Shown here: in pieces, positions 1 through 14,200 of the stretch | Layout of the letters: every line of letters starts with the position of its first letter | Position numbering within the stretch: position 1 is the stretch's first letter | NCBI GenBank assembly: GCA_026008535.1 | Contig: BRKX01000014.1 | Coordinates: forward strand, 18,250,694-18,314,693 | Origin: Perilla frutescens | Lineage: Eukaryota > Streptophyta > Magnoliopsida > Lamiales > Lamiaceae | Direction of reading: 5' to 3' | Length of the DNA stretch: 64,000 bases | Position numbers and translations under genes: made by a program | Notes under the pieces: model-generated | What the model was told of the DNA's origin: nothing | The model's input: the letters and a program-made list of their open reading frames with translations, nothing else | Database searches by the model: none

Positions 1-994
1 ACAAGATAAAGAAGCAGCTTAGGGATATGTAAATACCCATTATGTCCTCCGTGTCCACCTTTAGGCAATAGTCTCAACTTCGCAAAAGGCAGATCCATGT
101 CATCAAACATCTGAAAATGAGAACAATCATCACCATAGTGCCTGCAGATGCAGAGTGATATGAAGGTAACGAATGGTTGCAGATAATTTACCACAAGGAC
201 TTGGTCCAATGGGATCTTATAATATGAAACCAGAGCACCAACCTGCGAACAAGAATAAGTAGCTCAACCACTGATCATTTGGTGAAGCGATTTTTGAATA
301 ATTATTGTGATGTGATCAGTGAACTTACAGACTCACCACTAGCATTCATGAATGTTTGTGGTTTAGCAAGCATAACAGGAACATCTCCAATGAAACCTAA
401 CCACATAAAACGCTATCACAGTACTGATATGTATTGAAGTTAATAACTGTTCACTGCAATACCGACGTTCATTGTCTCAAGAAACAAATTATTATTAATT
501 GAGATGAACACACCACAAACACAAACACCACCACCAAACACACAAAAAGACTCAAAGGGGGGGGGGGGATAACCTTTTCCGAAAGCAGATTTGAAGGAGA
601 CGGTGCTGATAGCAATCCCTTCCGCTTCAGCTATATAATCAATCAACTCAAATCCCACCTGTTAAAAACACAAAAACCTCAAATCAATAAAACTATTATT
701 TTGCTGCTGCTGCTGCTGCTATTGTTGTTATATATGTATGTATGCGCTGACATTGTGGCGAGTGCCGCTGAAGCGCTTCCCGGGGTTGCCGAGGCCGACG
801 AGAAGCCAGGGTTTCTGCGGTTTTTCTGCATCCGTCGAAATCGAGGCCATTGGGTTCAGTCTTAAGCTACTTTTTTTATTATACCGCCAGTACCACGGCG
901 GGATAAAGAAGGGGGATTCAGAAAGGAGGCGGCGCCTCCCAATCGCCGCCAGCGATGGAGACCGAGGAAATAAGGCAGTGGATATACTGTTCAT
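1..994 (-). CDS. Peptidyl-tRNA hydrolase, organellar (5' part, five exons)
   Basis: Hydrolyses the ester bond of peptidyl-tRNA released from stalled ribosomes, probably in plastid or mitochondrion. Exons read on the minus strand are 752-994, 574-658, 329-396, 192-242 and 37-110. All junctions are GT/AG and phases agree; the rest of the gene lies left of the window. Family hallmarks are visible: GLGNPG (Asn) and TRHNVGFE (catalytic His) across exons 1 and 2, KPQTFMNASGES in exon 3, DDMDLP (Asp) and GGHGGHNG (Asn) in exon 5. The first Met gives about 50 residues rich in Ser, Arg and Leu and poor in acids before the domain, like a transit peptide. An internal Met (MASIST) lies near 850, so a shorter start is possible. 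Whether it is the plastid or mitochondrial paralogue, or CRS2-like, cannot be settled from this part. tRNA-Asp and SCD1 follow on the same strand to the right. Confidence 0.9.
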
Positions 995-1133
995 TATTTC
1001 ATGCGAATTTGGTATTTTGTCAAAATCTAAAAAATATATATATATATATCAGCAGTTCATCACAAAAGCACGACGGGAAATATATATTAATAAACAAAAA
1101 AAGTTAAAAGTAAAAAAAAAAAATTTGAGTATG

Positions 1134-1149
1134 AAAAAAAAAAAAAAAA
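1134..1149 (-). terminator. RNA polymerase III terminator of tRNA-Asp
   Basis: A T16 run in tRNA orientation begins two bases after the tRNA 3' end. Oligo-T of four or more ends Pol III transcription; this tract is unusually long, but neighbouring homopolymers are common here. Confidence 0.75.
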
Positions 1150-1151
1150 TT

Positions 1152-1223
1152 CGCCGTTGCCGGGGATCGAACCCGGGTCACCCGCGTGACAGGCGGGAAT
1201 ACTCACCACTATACTACAACGAC
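1152..1223 (-). tRNA. tRNA-Asp (anticodon GUC)
   Basis: A 72-nt cloverleaf reads on the minus strand. The acceptor stem GTCGTTG pairs with CAACGGC (one G-U), with discriminator G. The D-arm segment is TAGTATAGTGG (A box), the anticodon GTC sits at 1188-1190, and the T arm GGGTTCGATCCCC carries a perfect B box. There is no intron, and CCA is not encoded, as expected for a nuclear gene. A run of 16 A on the plus strand just downstream gives the T-tract that stops RNA polymerase III. Confidence 0.97.
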
Positions 1224-2256
1224 TTCGATGATAGTAATTTAATATTATTTATATATATACATCTAAATAAATCCAGGTAGGCCCTCTAATCATGTTTTCT
1301 CTCAACACAAAACACAACATACTATTATACTAAGCAAAAACACGAGCGTAACTTGATAAAAATTTGTCCGATACAAATACCCAATGTTTTGAATTGACAC
1401 GATATAAGAATAATTATAAAAACCTCAAAAATATAATATTGCACAGTATTAAACAATAAGATAAATCTAAAAATATATAAAATGCATAAATATATAATAA
1501 ATTATTATTGTGTCGATATGAGAACGTAACAAACATTTATTTATTTATTTTTATTTCGTGTTATTGGATAATCATCCTTTTGCTCCATAATATATAATTA
1601 ATATTCATTTAATAATAAAGTTAAAGATAAGATAACTAACTTAAAAACTTTTTTGTTCAAAATTGTCTTAATTTGTTGTAAAATTTGAGAAGGCTCACTC
1701 CACTATTTTCATTTATTTTTTGTGTTCATACCAAAAGAACACACGTACAGCCTCCCTCAAATTTAGCTTTTGCATCAACAGCCGATTATGCAAAATCCAA
1801 ACACAAAGTTTAGTGCGAGACTGTCTTACGGATCAAAATTCATAAGCTCAGTTAAAATTCAATTCCAAACACAATCAAATCCTAACAAATTATAAATGTA
1901 TCACTATGTATGGATTTTGACCGATAAGACAATTTCATACGAGTTTTTATCAAATTCAAAATATTAAGTTGTAGTTGTAGCTAAATAACAAATATCAACC
2001 AAATAATTATGGCAAGTATAATTATTTTATCAATTGACATAACATAATTATCTCCAAGAACAATAATCAAAATCTTTAAGAAAAAAGAGAACTCCTATCA
2101 AAATTTTCGGCTTGAAAGAATCAGAGAGCCTAGAACCTGAGATAAAAACATAAGCAAAAAAGTGAGAGTTGCATTATACACAACTACCCCAGTAATAGGC
2201 ACAAATTTAAGTAAACTAAATTGTTGTTTTTTGAACCAAGACTCACATGAAAGCAT
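1224..2256. other. Intergenic spacer between SCD1 3' end and tRNA-Asp
   Basis: AT-rich DNA with no supportable gene. It must contain the 3' UTR and polyadenylation region of SCD1 near 2256 and a short degenerate palindromic repeat near 1811-1960. Confidence 0.6.
1811..1960. repeat. Degenerate small inverted repeat (MITE-like)
   Basis: The left part reads GCGAGACTGTCTTACGGATC and the right part GACCGATAAGACAATTTCAT. These are roughly complementary and resemble the common plant repeat built on GTGAGACGGTCTCAC. No clear target duplication was found. Confidence 0.4.
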
Positions 2257-5200
2257 TTAGATGTTAATAGTTGCATCCCACAACCTAAGCATTCCATTAC
2301 GTCCCCCACCACATATTCTCTTCCTTTCAAGGTCTGAAGCCACACATCTCACCTGAAACAAACAAACAATACCCAAATCAAAACAAAACAAACATTGAGT
2401 TAAGGTAGAGAAAAAAAAAAAAAAAAAAAAAGGAAAAAAAAACATCCCAGGCATAGAAAACTGTAACTAGGACAAGTTCAACATACACCATATTTAAACA
2501 GCTGAATGGTTTCCCAAGAAAGTGAATGAAATCAGTAAACAGGTAAAAGAATGAATTACCGTTGCAACTTCTTTTAGAGGAGTTCTATAAAGTTGCCACC
2601 CAGCCATCTTCGGACCTGTTGTTGAGACCCCCCCAAGTCTGTCTTGAGGGCGGTGGAAGAGGGACATAGAATTATCAGCAGCACCTATTCCCAACCATTG
2701 TTCCCCCGCGTTTATGGACAATATGGGAGCATTATGAATTGTCACATTCTTGATACATCTCACAACACCTACAAATATGCAAAAAATACACTGTCACACA
2801 CTGGTATCTACAGTTCAAATATCAAAACCTTCACACATGCGGAGCCTCTCTCTATCCCCTTCATTTTTTTGTCACATCAATCCAGTCCAGAAGATCATGT
2901 AATCCTAGAATAATGATTTAACTTAATTATAGCTCATGAGACTAATCGCCAATTATTAGTTAGAAGTTAGAGATGTGACAAGGTTTCCTGCAAAGTGACG
3001 CACAAAGAACAATCATGATAAAATGAGGAATGGAGTTCTCAAGTTCTAACTCAAATTTCAAAATAACTAACATTTCTCATGTTTCACAAGTTCCGAAAAA
3101 GAAGTTGCAAGTTGTTGAAAGATGTCATCTCAATTACACACAAAAGATGGTATCATGTATAATAGTTATTTTAATTTTATCATTCTTACCATCATCATTT
3201 TCCCAGAATCTAAGAAGTCCGTCACTTGATCCTGAATAATGAATGAAAGTTATATTAAGAAAAAGTTCCAAACTTAGAAACCACAATAGCACTCGAATGA
3301 GAAATGATTTTAACCTGTAATAATTCCTTTATCCGCAACAGAGTATTCAACACATAAAACTGGACCGTCATGGCAAGCCAATACAGCATCACAAGTTCCG
3401 TGAGAGACAGACCACACTCGAGCAGTCCAATCATCACTACCTGTTATTACAGTGTCTCCAACCATTTTTATGGACCTGTGTCCATAGTGTTATAATCACC
3501 ACTATACTGGCATGCAGCAAATACATTTTAATTTTTTTTTTTGACTCACCTGATCCATTTTGAATGCCCTATCAGCTCGTGCATCTGCCTTCCAGCTCGA
3601 ATATCCCAAATGTTTGCAACACTTGAAAGGAAGTATGAAGAATTCAGATTATGGAAATGAAGCCATAAACACAACCTATCAGTAATTAGCAGATGCAAGG
3701 ATTTAAAGTGACATACGAATCTCTGCCTCCTGCAGCCAAGATGCCATTGGAGTCATTGTATTCCATGCAGAGAACTGCACTCGAACAACGTCCTACAGTA
3801 GCAACACAGGTGTCCATCCTCACATCCCACATCTTTACAGTTCCATCATGTGCAGCTGTGAGCACACGCTCGCCTGAGAGCGTGCGCACGATGCTGACCT
3901 AAAAGGCAGCATAAGAATCATAAGCCAACATATGTTTTTGACCATAGATCGAGATAAACGTATAAAAATCATCAGACAACCAGTGATCTGATTTATACAA
4001 ATAATTTGAAGTGCTTTAATGAAGCATATTATAAGCAACACTGACCTAATAAAAGTTACAGTAACTAGGAGTTCACAAGTACGATCTCATTTTATTATAT
4101 ATGTACTTTTGCAGACAAACACAAACACACTTTTCACTCTTCAGGATTCAGACAATAGATCTTAACTAAACAAAAAATCTCTCCAAGGTGCAAAAACAGG
4201 ACCAGACCTTTTTTAATAGCCTACTTATAATGGGTAGCTTTTTCAGGCAGATGCCTAGAGATGTTGGGAGTAGGCAATGTAAGGAATCAAAACCCCCATA
4301 TCTGAAAAGGTACTAATTTGACAGATTCCACTTTTGACATTTCTTTTTTCTGTAAAGTTTTAGATAAAATTAGAGCGAACATGGGCAGTGCCATTCATCT
4401 AGAAAATATCTCAGACCTAACTATAGAAGCACATAGCACATGAACCTAGAAACAAACAGACTCAACCAGCTGCTCGATTTTTCTATTTGTGACTTGGGGA
4501 ATTTCAGGAAGCCAGCTCCTAATGTGAACACTGAAGATTGCAAACAGATAGTGAACGTTTTTTAATAGGAAAAAAATCAGAGCATGAGAATAGATGTTGG
4601 AGAGAAGAATAGAGGCAAGAAAATACTGAATAGCTTTCCTTTAATCTTCCTACAAGCTCACCTTTTTATGCTGGTTAGTCAATTTGAAATTGAAATAATT
4701 GCTTATCTTAAACTTTGATATTAAGCCCTTTTGGATCAGATAAAAAAATTACTCTTCCGCATATAGGGAGTAGACCCAATGACTTCAAGAACTTTTAGGC
4801 ACAAGATGATAGGTACAAGTGACTAAGTTTAACATTAATACAAAAGACAAACTGCAAATGACATTTAATGTCACAGACAAAAACTTTCTACCATTGTGAC
4901 AAAATGAAAAAAATTAAGATGCAATACAACAATAAACGCTTCAATCAAACCTGGGCATCATGGCCTTTCAGCTCTTCTACAATCTGAGTCGTCTTCTTAT
5001 CCCACACAAGAACAAACTGGTCATCCGATCCTGATACCACTTTCCCTCTATCAGAGCTAATGGCTCTCACAGTTCTTCAGAGAGAAATTATGATGTAAAA
5101 TTAAATGATAAAGTCAATTTTTTGAAAGATTCAAATGTGAATAAAAAAAAGGAGCATATGCAACTGAAACTAGTGCAGTGTGCATGCATGATGCTGCTGC

Positions 5201-8200
5201 ATCCTGCATGCAAGTGAGTCTCACCCCATAACCCACAATAGCATGTAAACACAGAAATACACACAACAAAAGAGAAAGGGGACTGCTGAATGATACCCAG
5301 AGTGACCCTTTAAAGTTGCCCTCAGTTCTGAACCACGAAGAGTGGGATCCCATATCTTCACCTGGAAATTTATGAGTTCAATGTTACAGCTAAATATGTA
5401 GAAAATAAGGCAATAATGCTCATTTCAAAATTCATAATATGCCAATATGGTCCTCCAATCTATAAAGGTATATATAGTGCCACATAGCACCTTATGGATC
5501 TAAAGTGCAAGGAGGAGAGTAGCATCACACCACCATTTGGCCATGAAATGATAGTTGTGCTAAATTTTAAAGCTATTACAGAAACTTACTGTGCAGTCCG
5601 TGCTTCCGCTGATAAAGAATCCTGCACCGTCACGATCACAAACTAGATCCCATACTTCTCTTTTGGTAACACAGTGTAAAGCCGTGACTGCTCCACTATG
5701 ACCTTTTAGCATGCGGATGTTGGTTTGAACTTTTTTCTGCCCCACTGATGACACATCTTGCACAGATGCATTCACCTTTGAAGCTAAATTGGAAAAAATC
5801 CATTGTTTTCTTAGTGCAATCAATTTATGTAATATTAAATTCCGAAAAAACTATTATGTGCTCAAACTGCCACTATATCAGATGTCCACTTACCAGAACG
5901 AGTAAAAGTGATGGGTCTCTCCCGGCTAAACATGCTTTGTACCCAGCTCCTTCCAACACCAGAATCCTCAGAAGATTGTTGAGTGTTATTAGCAGAATCT
6001 TGTGGATCTGGAGCAGGCAATCCATATGAAGATATAGACTGCGATTTCCCTGCATGGATTCCCCAATACCCAATGCAAGTTTGCCGTATATGTGACAGGA
6101 ATCCTCTGAGATTTATCTGAAACACATTGGAATAATATATAGTGGAGTTATCCATAAGTGGGTTAAAAGTCCAAGGAAATGGCAAAATGTAAAGGGAAAC
6201 AAGGTAACAGATCGAGGGGAATGATTTCCATCAGGACATCAATATCTTAACCATAGTGCATGCAAATAAGGCCATTTGAGAAAAAGTGTACTTCAACTTA
6301 CAATGTGCTTATACCCAATGTTATTCTTTCCTGCTATTGTTTCAATCACATACCATGCATCACTGTCAGGAAGTCCAAGTCCAGCCTCCATAAGAGGAAG
6401 AAAGGAGAATTTGGCAAGTCAGATAACTGTAAACAATAAATGAGAATAGAGAAGGAAATGAGGAACATTGCATAAAAGAAATACCATATGTATCGCCACA
6501 ATGATTAGTTGTGTTGTCACCAATGTTGCATAATTAGTTGACCTGACATAAGAATAGCATAAAATAGCTGATAAGGTAGGCGGATTCAATTACATTCTAA
6601 AGTTCTATAGTTATATAGTTATATTCCTCTCTTATTTTGTGTCTACGATTAAATGCCCAGTTTAAATCACCAGATCAAGTATCTGAAAGTTTTTCCATTG
6701 AGATGAATATGCAACAGCTAAAAATTTATATCATCTAAAACAAAATATGGAAGTAATAAGTTCCTTACTTGCTAGAGAAGCGATCAAGCAGATAGTCAAA
6801 GTATCCTTCCCAAAACCTGCAATTGATCACATAAAATATGATAAAAAATTTGAGAAATGCATATACACAGTCATTGAGCACAAATATTGTGCGAACAGGC
6901 GTATTCTGTAGTAGAATAGAATGCTTTCCATGATGTTAGTTTTCTTCACTTTGCATCAGAAAATCTCCAGGTTTAAACATTTGTTAACACTTCAATTAAT
7001 CCATCATCAATAGTGAATCAAATTCAAAATCCTTGTAAATCACAAAAGAAAAAAAAAGATTCACTTTCTCGAACATGAGCAACATATTTTGGGGTTCAAA
7101 AGGTTATGCTAATATCTAAGACAGTTCTCGTATATGCCCTCATCTGCGGTGGCTCATAAACATGATTGCAGCTATTCTATGAATAAGCACTGCTTTATTA
7201 CATGGTAGCCTTGATTCTAAAAATGTTCAATTGCCAGAATATCACGAATTACTTCAATAGAATATCAATTACCAAGTTATTTGATTTTAGGATTACATAT
7301 TCAGATTATGAATTGGATAATATGAATTTATCTAAATTTAATTATTGATGATTTCATTCCTTAAGTTCATTTGCATATTTTGGTGTATGAATTTTCAAAG
7401 AACTTTGTGGGTTATGTTAGACATGCCAACTCAACATGCAGATCCATGTTCCGGAGTGTTATAGATAGTGGGGCTGTTATCCCTCTTCAAGACTACTGGG
7501 AGCCCATTGAAAATATATAAGAAAATTGTGAAATGTGTCTTTATCAGGAATGATGGCTGCTCCAACTTGCCATTGGCAAATTCTGTCATCCAAATAAAAA
7601 GTTCTGGATATCTTTGAGAACATGCTCTACAGGATATAGCTAGAAGTATTGCTCACTCAATGAACAGAGAAGAGTTAAATACTGTTTAGTATTAATATTT
7701 AAGGTTGATCCGCACACCAAAATTAAGTGATAAAACAGATGGTGTAAAAGATGTCATGAAAAAGAAAGATTGAATGCTGGAGCAGAATAGACAAGAAGAT
7801 ATGCATACCGTAACTCCTCCCAAATGGAAAGAGAAGAAAGATGCTGTTGAACATAATCCGAGACATTGTTCGCATCCATTTTGTGCATTTCAGCCGACAC
7901 TTCAAGAGCATCTCTAATAGTTTCCATGTCATTCCGAGCAATAGCAAGACTAATGGCTGTTTTTAGCTATTAATATAAGAAAAAAGAAAACAATTCAGAC
8001 TATAAAGTTCCTCCTCTAGCAAAGCTATATACTTTTTCAAATTAATTAAGGAGCTTCATTAATTCCACCACATCTATTCGTTTTTCACACCCCCCCCCCC
8101 CTCTCTCAAAACAGAAAAAGAGCATAAGGAAACAACCAGTAGATGATTTTGCCTTTTTTATTTCAATGGTGGTAGAACATATTAGCACAATTCTCAATTT

Positions 8201-11200
8201 AATAGAAAAGATTGAAAGAACAGTTCCTCTGAAATCAATTGTGCAGGTAGATTGTGAAGACAACAACCGTGAAGAATATGATTCTTTCTTCTACTTTGAT
8301 TAAATATATCAGAAGACATTATGTAGAAAGAAGAGAAAACATTAAATATATTGACTTTAAGAACGAGAAAATATTAATATTGGCAATCATGATCATAATT
8401 CAAATAGTGCAAGCTTAACAAACCAATTCTTTCACTGCAATAAACTGCTCTTCCGTCAATTGACAGCTCCATCCCTATGAGTGACAAGAAGCAACTGAGT
8501 TAAGATATCAACATAAGGACATACATAAGTGGGCTACTGAGGTAGTACTTACTGAATAAATGTGCTCTCTTATACACTCAACAAATCCACTACCACCAAT
8601 TCCCTCAGCATCAGACTCGATTAAAGCTGATAAAGTAATAAACATGTGCTAGTGAATTACTCATGTTGCAGTCTAAGGAAACAAAAAGTAAAGTCGATCC
8701 AGTTACTAGATCATACCAAGAATGGTTCCATACTCAAAGGATGAGAGAGGATCATCTGTAGTCTCCAATTCCAAGAGGCGAAGCCACAAGCCCTGTTTAA
8801 AGGAAGCCAAATAATTTAGAGAACAAAGAACTTTTTCAATAGCTAACAGATATAACAAAGACATTCTGCTTTTTCTGAGTACTATTGAACAGTGTCAGAG
8901 TATAGATGGAGTCGAAATATAATCAATCAGATAATATCGCTAGCTATTTAACAAATAAAAAATGATGAATCTACTGGAAATTATTGCCAAAAAAGGGCAC
9001 TCAACAAAAATATCAACTCTCTAAAGGAGATTGTCTTGTGCATAAAAACCAGGTTAATTATTTAATGAACCTTGAAGTAAATAAGGAATTAGAAATTGCA
9101 GCCTAACATCAGAAACTGGGAGGAACTAATGGCGAGAAACACAGCAAGATATGCATGTTCTCTTATGCAGTTTACTCTTCATTAGTTATGTAAAAATCCA
9201 TTAAGTTTTTGGTAAACCCCAAACATACCCACTTCTGAAAAAACAAAATTATCTTTTTCACCAAAAAATTTAAAAGTAACTTTTTAGGCATATCATATAC
9301 TTATGGCCGGAGCTTTAGCCTGTTTTTCAAAAATGTCATGACCAAGTTTGTAATAAAACATTCAAGAACAGATATTACATTATATCAAAACTAAAATTAC
9401 TAAGGAATAGCAAATCAATAAAGATGCTATGAAATGAAAAACCAGCAAAACATGAGACTGAGTTTAAGCGCAAGGATACTCGAAAAGAAATCCAATAAAG
9501 CTAAGAGAACAGACCTGCAACTTCACTTTAATGTCCAAAACCATGCGCTCTTTTTCAGCCTGCAAGAATTAGGTATTATCCAATTATTGTAACTACATAA
9601 GTTGAGTTGGAAAACCACATGAAATACCATGATATGATACTCACAGCTCTCTCTCTCGGACTCATGCTTTCAGAATTAGAATCTATACCAGCAAAAACTG
9701 AAGTTGAACTACACAGAATAATAAGAAAAATTATGGTTTCAAGAAACAAGAAAATCAATCCGGTTAGAGAATAGAGATTCATCATCATTTCTTGTACACT
9801 ACACCTCATATTCTGCTTTGCAGAGTACTCTAGAGCCCCAGTTGCTGCAGCTAGAATCTGCTTCCTTTTTTCTTCCTGTTCCTCAGTTCGAATATTTGGA
9901 GGAAATCTGTCATAACAATATTTGACATCTGATCCTGTAGGTTAAGAGGAAAATGAGTTAATACCAAATCCAGATCTTAGCATCTCAAAGACCTTTTCCA
10001 TCTATCTATATACATGTGTAATCTGGCAGCAAATAGTTTAAAAAAATTATTGAGGTTACCTAGCTTCCCTTCATCAGGATCAGAAATAGTTATGATCTGA
10101 GGCTCTAAAGAGAGTGAGGATAAAATTGACATAGGATTTTGTTCCCTGCCGATAGCATCTTGTAACCTATCAAGAAGATTATTGGCATTTTCTTGAGAAC
10201 CAAGACCTCTCTCCAGATAATCTAAGAATCCTTGGGATTCTAAAAACTGACTTATCTGTTAAAGTTGTACATTAAATACAAGTTCAGAGATCTTATTCCA
10301 TCCAAATAAAAAATAAGAAACAGAAATTAATGTTTTGGGATAAATAGAAAGTTGAGGGATAACATATCTATTTTACTGACAGACAATTGAAACAGATAAA
10401 CAACTAACCATTGGATCTGGAGGCTGGTTTGTTGAACGAGAACGCTTCTTCAGAAAAGCCTGGCTGTTGAAGACATTAGTACCGGTATTTTCCTGATAAA
10501 GGGGGAAATAAAATTCCGTTGCTCGCTTCATGTTGGCTGCTAAATCAACTATTTGATTTCTAAGAACAATAAGGTAAAAGCTTCATACAATAAAATTGCG
10601 ATAGCCATCTAAAATTGATGCAAAGAATTTTAGGAATATAATCCTGCAAAAATTAGAAAGAAGAGTAAGTATTCCAGGGCTGAGACAGTCATATACAATA
10701 AACTTTTTTCTGCATCCTACTCTGCTCTGACAGGCCAGATGAAATATGAAATGAGTAAAGCAAAGGCTCAGCAAAAACAACTATCATAAACCAATATATA
10801 TCTATAAAGTACTTATCAGCATCAAGCATCAAGAATCTTAGCAGACTACAGTCATCAATAGTGTCATATTTTGTACTTCAACTGTGGGTCCACACATTTC
10901 AATGTCCGATCAAATGGAGAAATATACATCTGTTATTTAATCATTGTCCAATGTGGCCGGACTTCAAAGACATACTCTCCAGTGTGGAAGCTGCATTAGG
11001 CTATAAATCATAACAAGATTCTCAAGATATTTAAACAAAGTACCACCTGGAACAGACTGCATGGAATGAGAATCGTCGTATCAGACTTCTTATAAAATAT
11101 AAGGTTATGTGCAGTGCAAGGTTAATATGAAGAATAACTGAGGGAACTATCCAGTAATCACTAATAAGATCCAAGGGACTCCATGATGGATTTTGTATGG

Positions 11201-14200
11201 TATCATTGATTTTATTTAGATACCAATGACGCAAAATCAGACGGTTTAAGTTATTTCCATAACTGAGGGTCAAATGCCAATAGATTTTAAAAAGACAAGG
11301 CAACTCAAGATCTCACTAAACAACATCAATAATTACTTCATAGAAGTTCAAACTAGCCACCGATAATCACCTAAAATGGAGATCATGTTCCTCTTCCCAC
11401 AGTGTGCTGCCAATTCTAGGATATTGTTCAGTAAAAGTACCACCTTTCATGAGATCTATGCCGAAAACATTCGGATGCAATAGTTTCATTATTGCTCCAC
11501 GCAATGAACTAAACTCTGGCTCTGGTATTGAAGGAATTTCCTCCGATGTGGTGAGGAGATTGTGCTCAAGGTCAACAATAACTACCTGCAATGAAAGGGA
11601 CAAGATATTATGGTTTCATGACTCACTAAATCAGCAGCCACAACAATTGTGTGTAATCACATCGCTGCTTCTACAAGACTTATGATTTATTTTAAAGACA
11701 ATAGCAACTTCCAGAAGCAGTGCTAAAACCAAAATATATCAGTAATGTGCAGAAGTCACTGTCATCCTTCCTCTCTCTCCGTCAAGAATAAGCTCAAAAG
11801 TCTATTAGGAGTCTCTTTTGCTTGCTCAGTTTCCATTTTCGCTATGACAAATCACCCAAAGTCTGCAATTATTTTGGATTCCCACTTCATTTCCTACCAC
11901 AACCAATCATCTTCACATCATTTATGCATCTGCCCGATTTGTTATATGTATATCTATTTTGTATAATGATTAAGGTTTTCATGGAATGGTTTTAGTTTTG
12001 AGATTTTCATGGTTCCAGGAGTTCTGATTTCCTGAAACTGCAAACAGTTTCATAGAATAAATCCACTGCCATGGCTGATCTAGAATTAACTTATTGGTCT
12101 TTGGTCTTGTGGTGCATCTAAGTATTGATGATGGCACCAGGAGTATCAACTGACAATTAGGATATGGATATAATTTAATGCATGGTGCTTAGATGTCTAA
12201 AACAAGAATAAACTACACAAAAAAAGCCATGTAAAATATAGTCTTTGTATATGTTAATCTAAGAACTTACACCATCCATGAGCAGACCAAAGGTATCAAC
12301 ACTTGAATGAAGGCCCATCATATAGGGTGTAGGAGCATCAATATAGTCAACTCCACTGAAAAATAGCAATGGAATGTAGACATGCTTCAGCACAACAAAC
12401 ATAAAAAGATCAGAAAATCCCCTTGGAAGCTTTGAAGAATAATTATCTCATTATCTAGCAGTAATTGTATCAGTTGTGTAACCGTAACACATCTCAAAAG
12501 TAAAAGAGAGCAATTATTACCTGCCAACGAAAAGGATATATTAAATGGCATATGGCCTCTGATACAAGAGTTAAAAGAGAATATCTGCATAAATCGTGCA
12601 GAGGCCAAGTTAATTACACACTAAAATAGAAAATAAAGTTATAAGGCTAATGCATCCACAAGGAGAGATCAGACGTATTACAAGACTGTTGATAATATAA
12701 AATCAATCCTGCGAATTATCAAGCTTTCAGAAATTGAATAAGTACTAAGCGGTAAGAATTTTATATTTTTTCTTTAATTATTTATATGATGGAGGTGACG
12801 GTAGAGTGTAGTTTGGGGAAGAAGTCAATCTCAACCATAACATGTAACATTCTGAAAACAATCAAAAGAAGAACAGCAAATATTTGAAATGAAAGAATAG
12901 TGTATCCCATGTAGAGTGGTAGCAGAAAACTGATTCTAAGAATATGGAAACTTCCAGGGAATTCCATTAGTAGCAAATTATTCCACATGTAAAAAGGCAA
13001 AGGAAAATACTTGTCAGAGCGCAGCAAAATCCTTCTCTCCAGCAATACTGCAGTAAATAGTTTGATGAGATTATCAACATCCAAACACTGGAACAAAGGC
13101 TGAAATGATATCTGCCATGACATGAAAATAGACTATGATATAAAATCAACTAAAAATCAAGGCAACAAACATTAAATATACTGCTGGGGACTAAACCTGA
13201 CGGGGAAAAGCAATAGGTACATACATCAGCATGTGGAAGGCCATCCTTAGGCGGAACATCAATAGCAAGGAGACTATTCTCGATAGCAAAGAGGACTCGG
13301 TCCTTTCCAGGAGTAGGCATAGGTACATTGGAAACTAAAAAAGCAACAAGTTCCCACAATGGCTTGCTGAAAAAGTTTGGAAGCTCAGCATGGATACCCA
13401 CTTTAAACAATATAAGCTTCCTTAAAATTTGAAGAGAAAATGAAAGGAAGTCTCTATTTTAGATGATGACAATGCAACCTTGAAATTTCTTGTTATAATT
13501 TCTTTTTATGCTTCCCTGAAACTAAATAAGTTCTAAGTTGATTGAAAAATAGTTCCTCCCATTATAATTAACTACTTGTACCGCAAGCATAAGAAAGATG
13601 ATGGTTGGGAAGAAAACAAGTGGCATAAGTATTGGCATTTCTTTTTTTGGAGAAAGAAAAAAAAACAGAAATATAATTCAGAGGCTACAACTGCAATAAT
13701 TGTCCAATTCAAACCATCCTCCTTAGCTAGGAGGTTAGACTTTCCAAATATTATATTGCCGCATAAGGAAGCATGATAATTTTGATCAGGCATATACCTT
13801 TGCCAGGAAGGCAGAAGAATGTGCTGTTCAGGTGGATGAGCACAACGCTGCATACATGATGCAGATAAGTCTTTGCACGGGGAAACCCCCCCATTTGGAT
13901 AAACGGTATTCCGAAAATATTATTTTCTTTTTGTTAATTTTAGTAATTCTTTATAGGGTATAGATATTAACTAAATGGAAAATGACACAATATCCAATTC
14001 TAGTTAAGCTCGTTAACTGTCTGATTATAAGATATTAGGCTAGAGGTTTGGGGGAAAATATAATCACATTACAGAGAATAAGTGTACCACTCCTATAGCT
14101 TTTCATAATCCCAAATTCCACTAAATTATGGAACCAGACAAGCATGAGTACTGCAAACAAGTATGGTGTATTGTAGTTATTAGCACTCCAAAAGTCCAAA

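Noticed and set aside
738..1280. 180-codon plus-strand ORF
   Set aside because: It runs antisense through peptidyl-tRNA hydrolase exon 1 and straight across the tRNA-Asp gene; it is a shadow.
13799..13853. Exon-like stretch in an SCD1 intron (minus strand, reading MQRCAHPPEQHILLPSWQR)
   Set aside because: Exons 14287-14744 and 13225-13366 already join in phase across a conserved SKPLWE segment; adding this piece would disrupt it.
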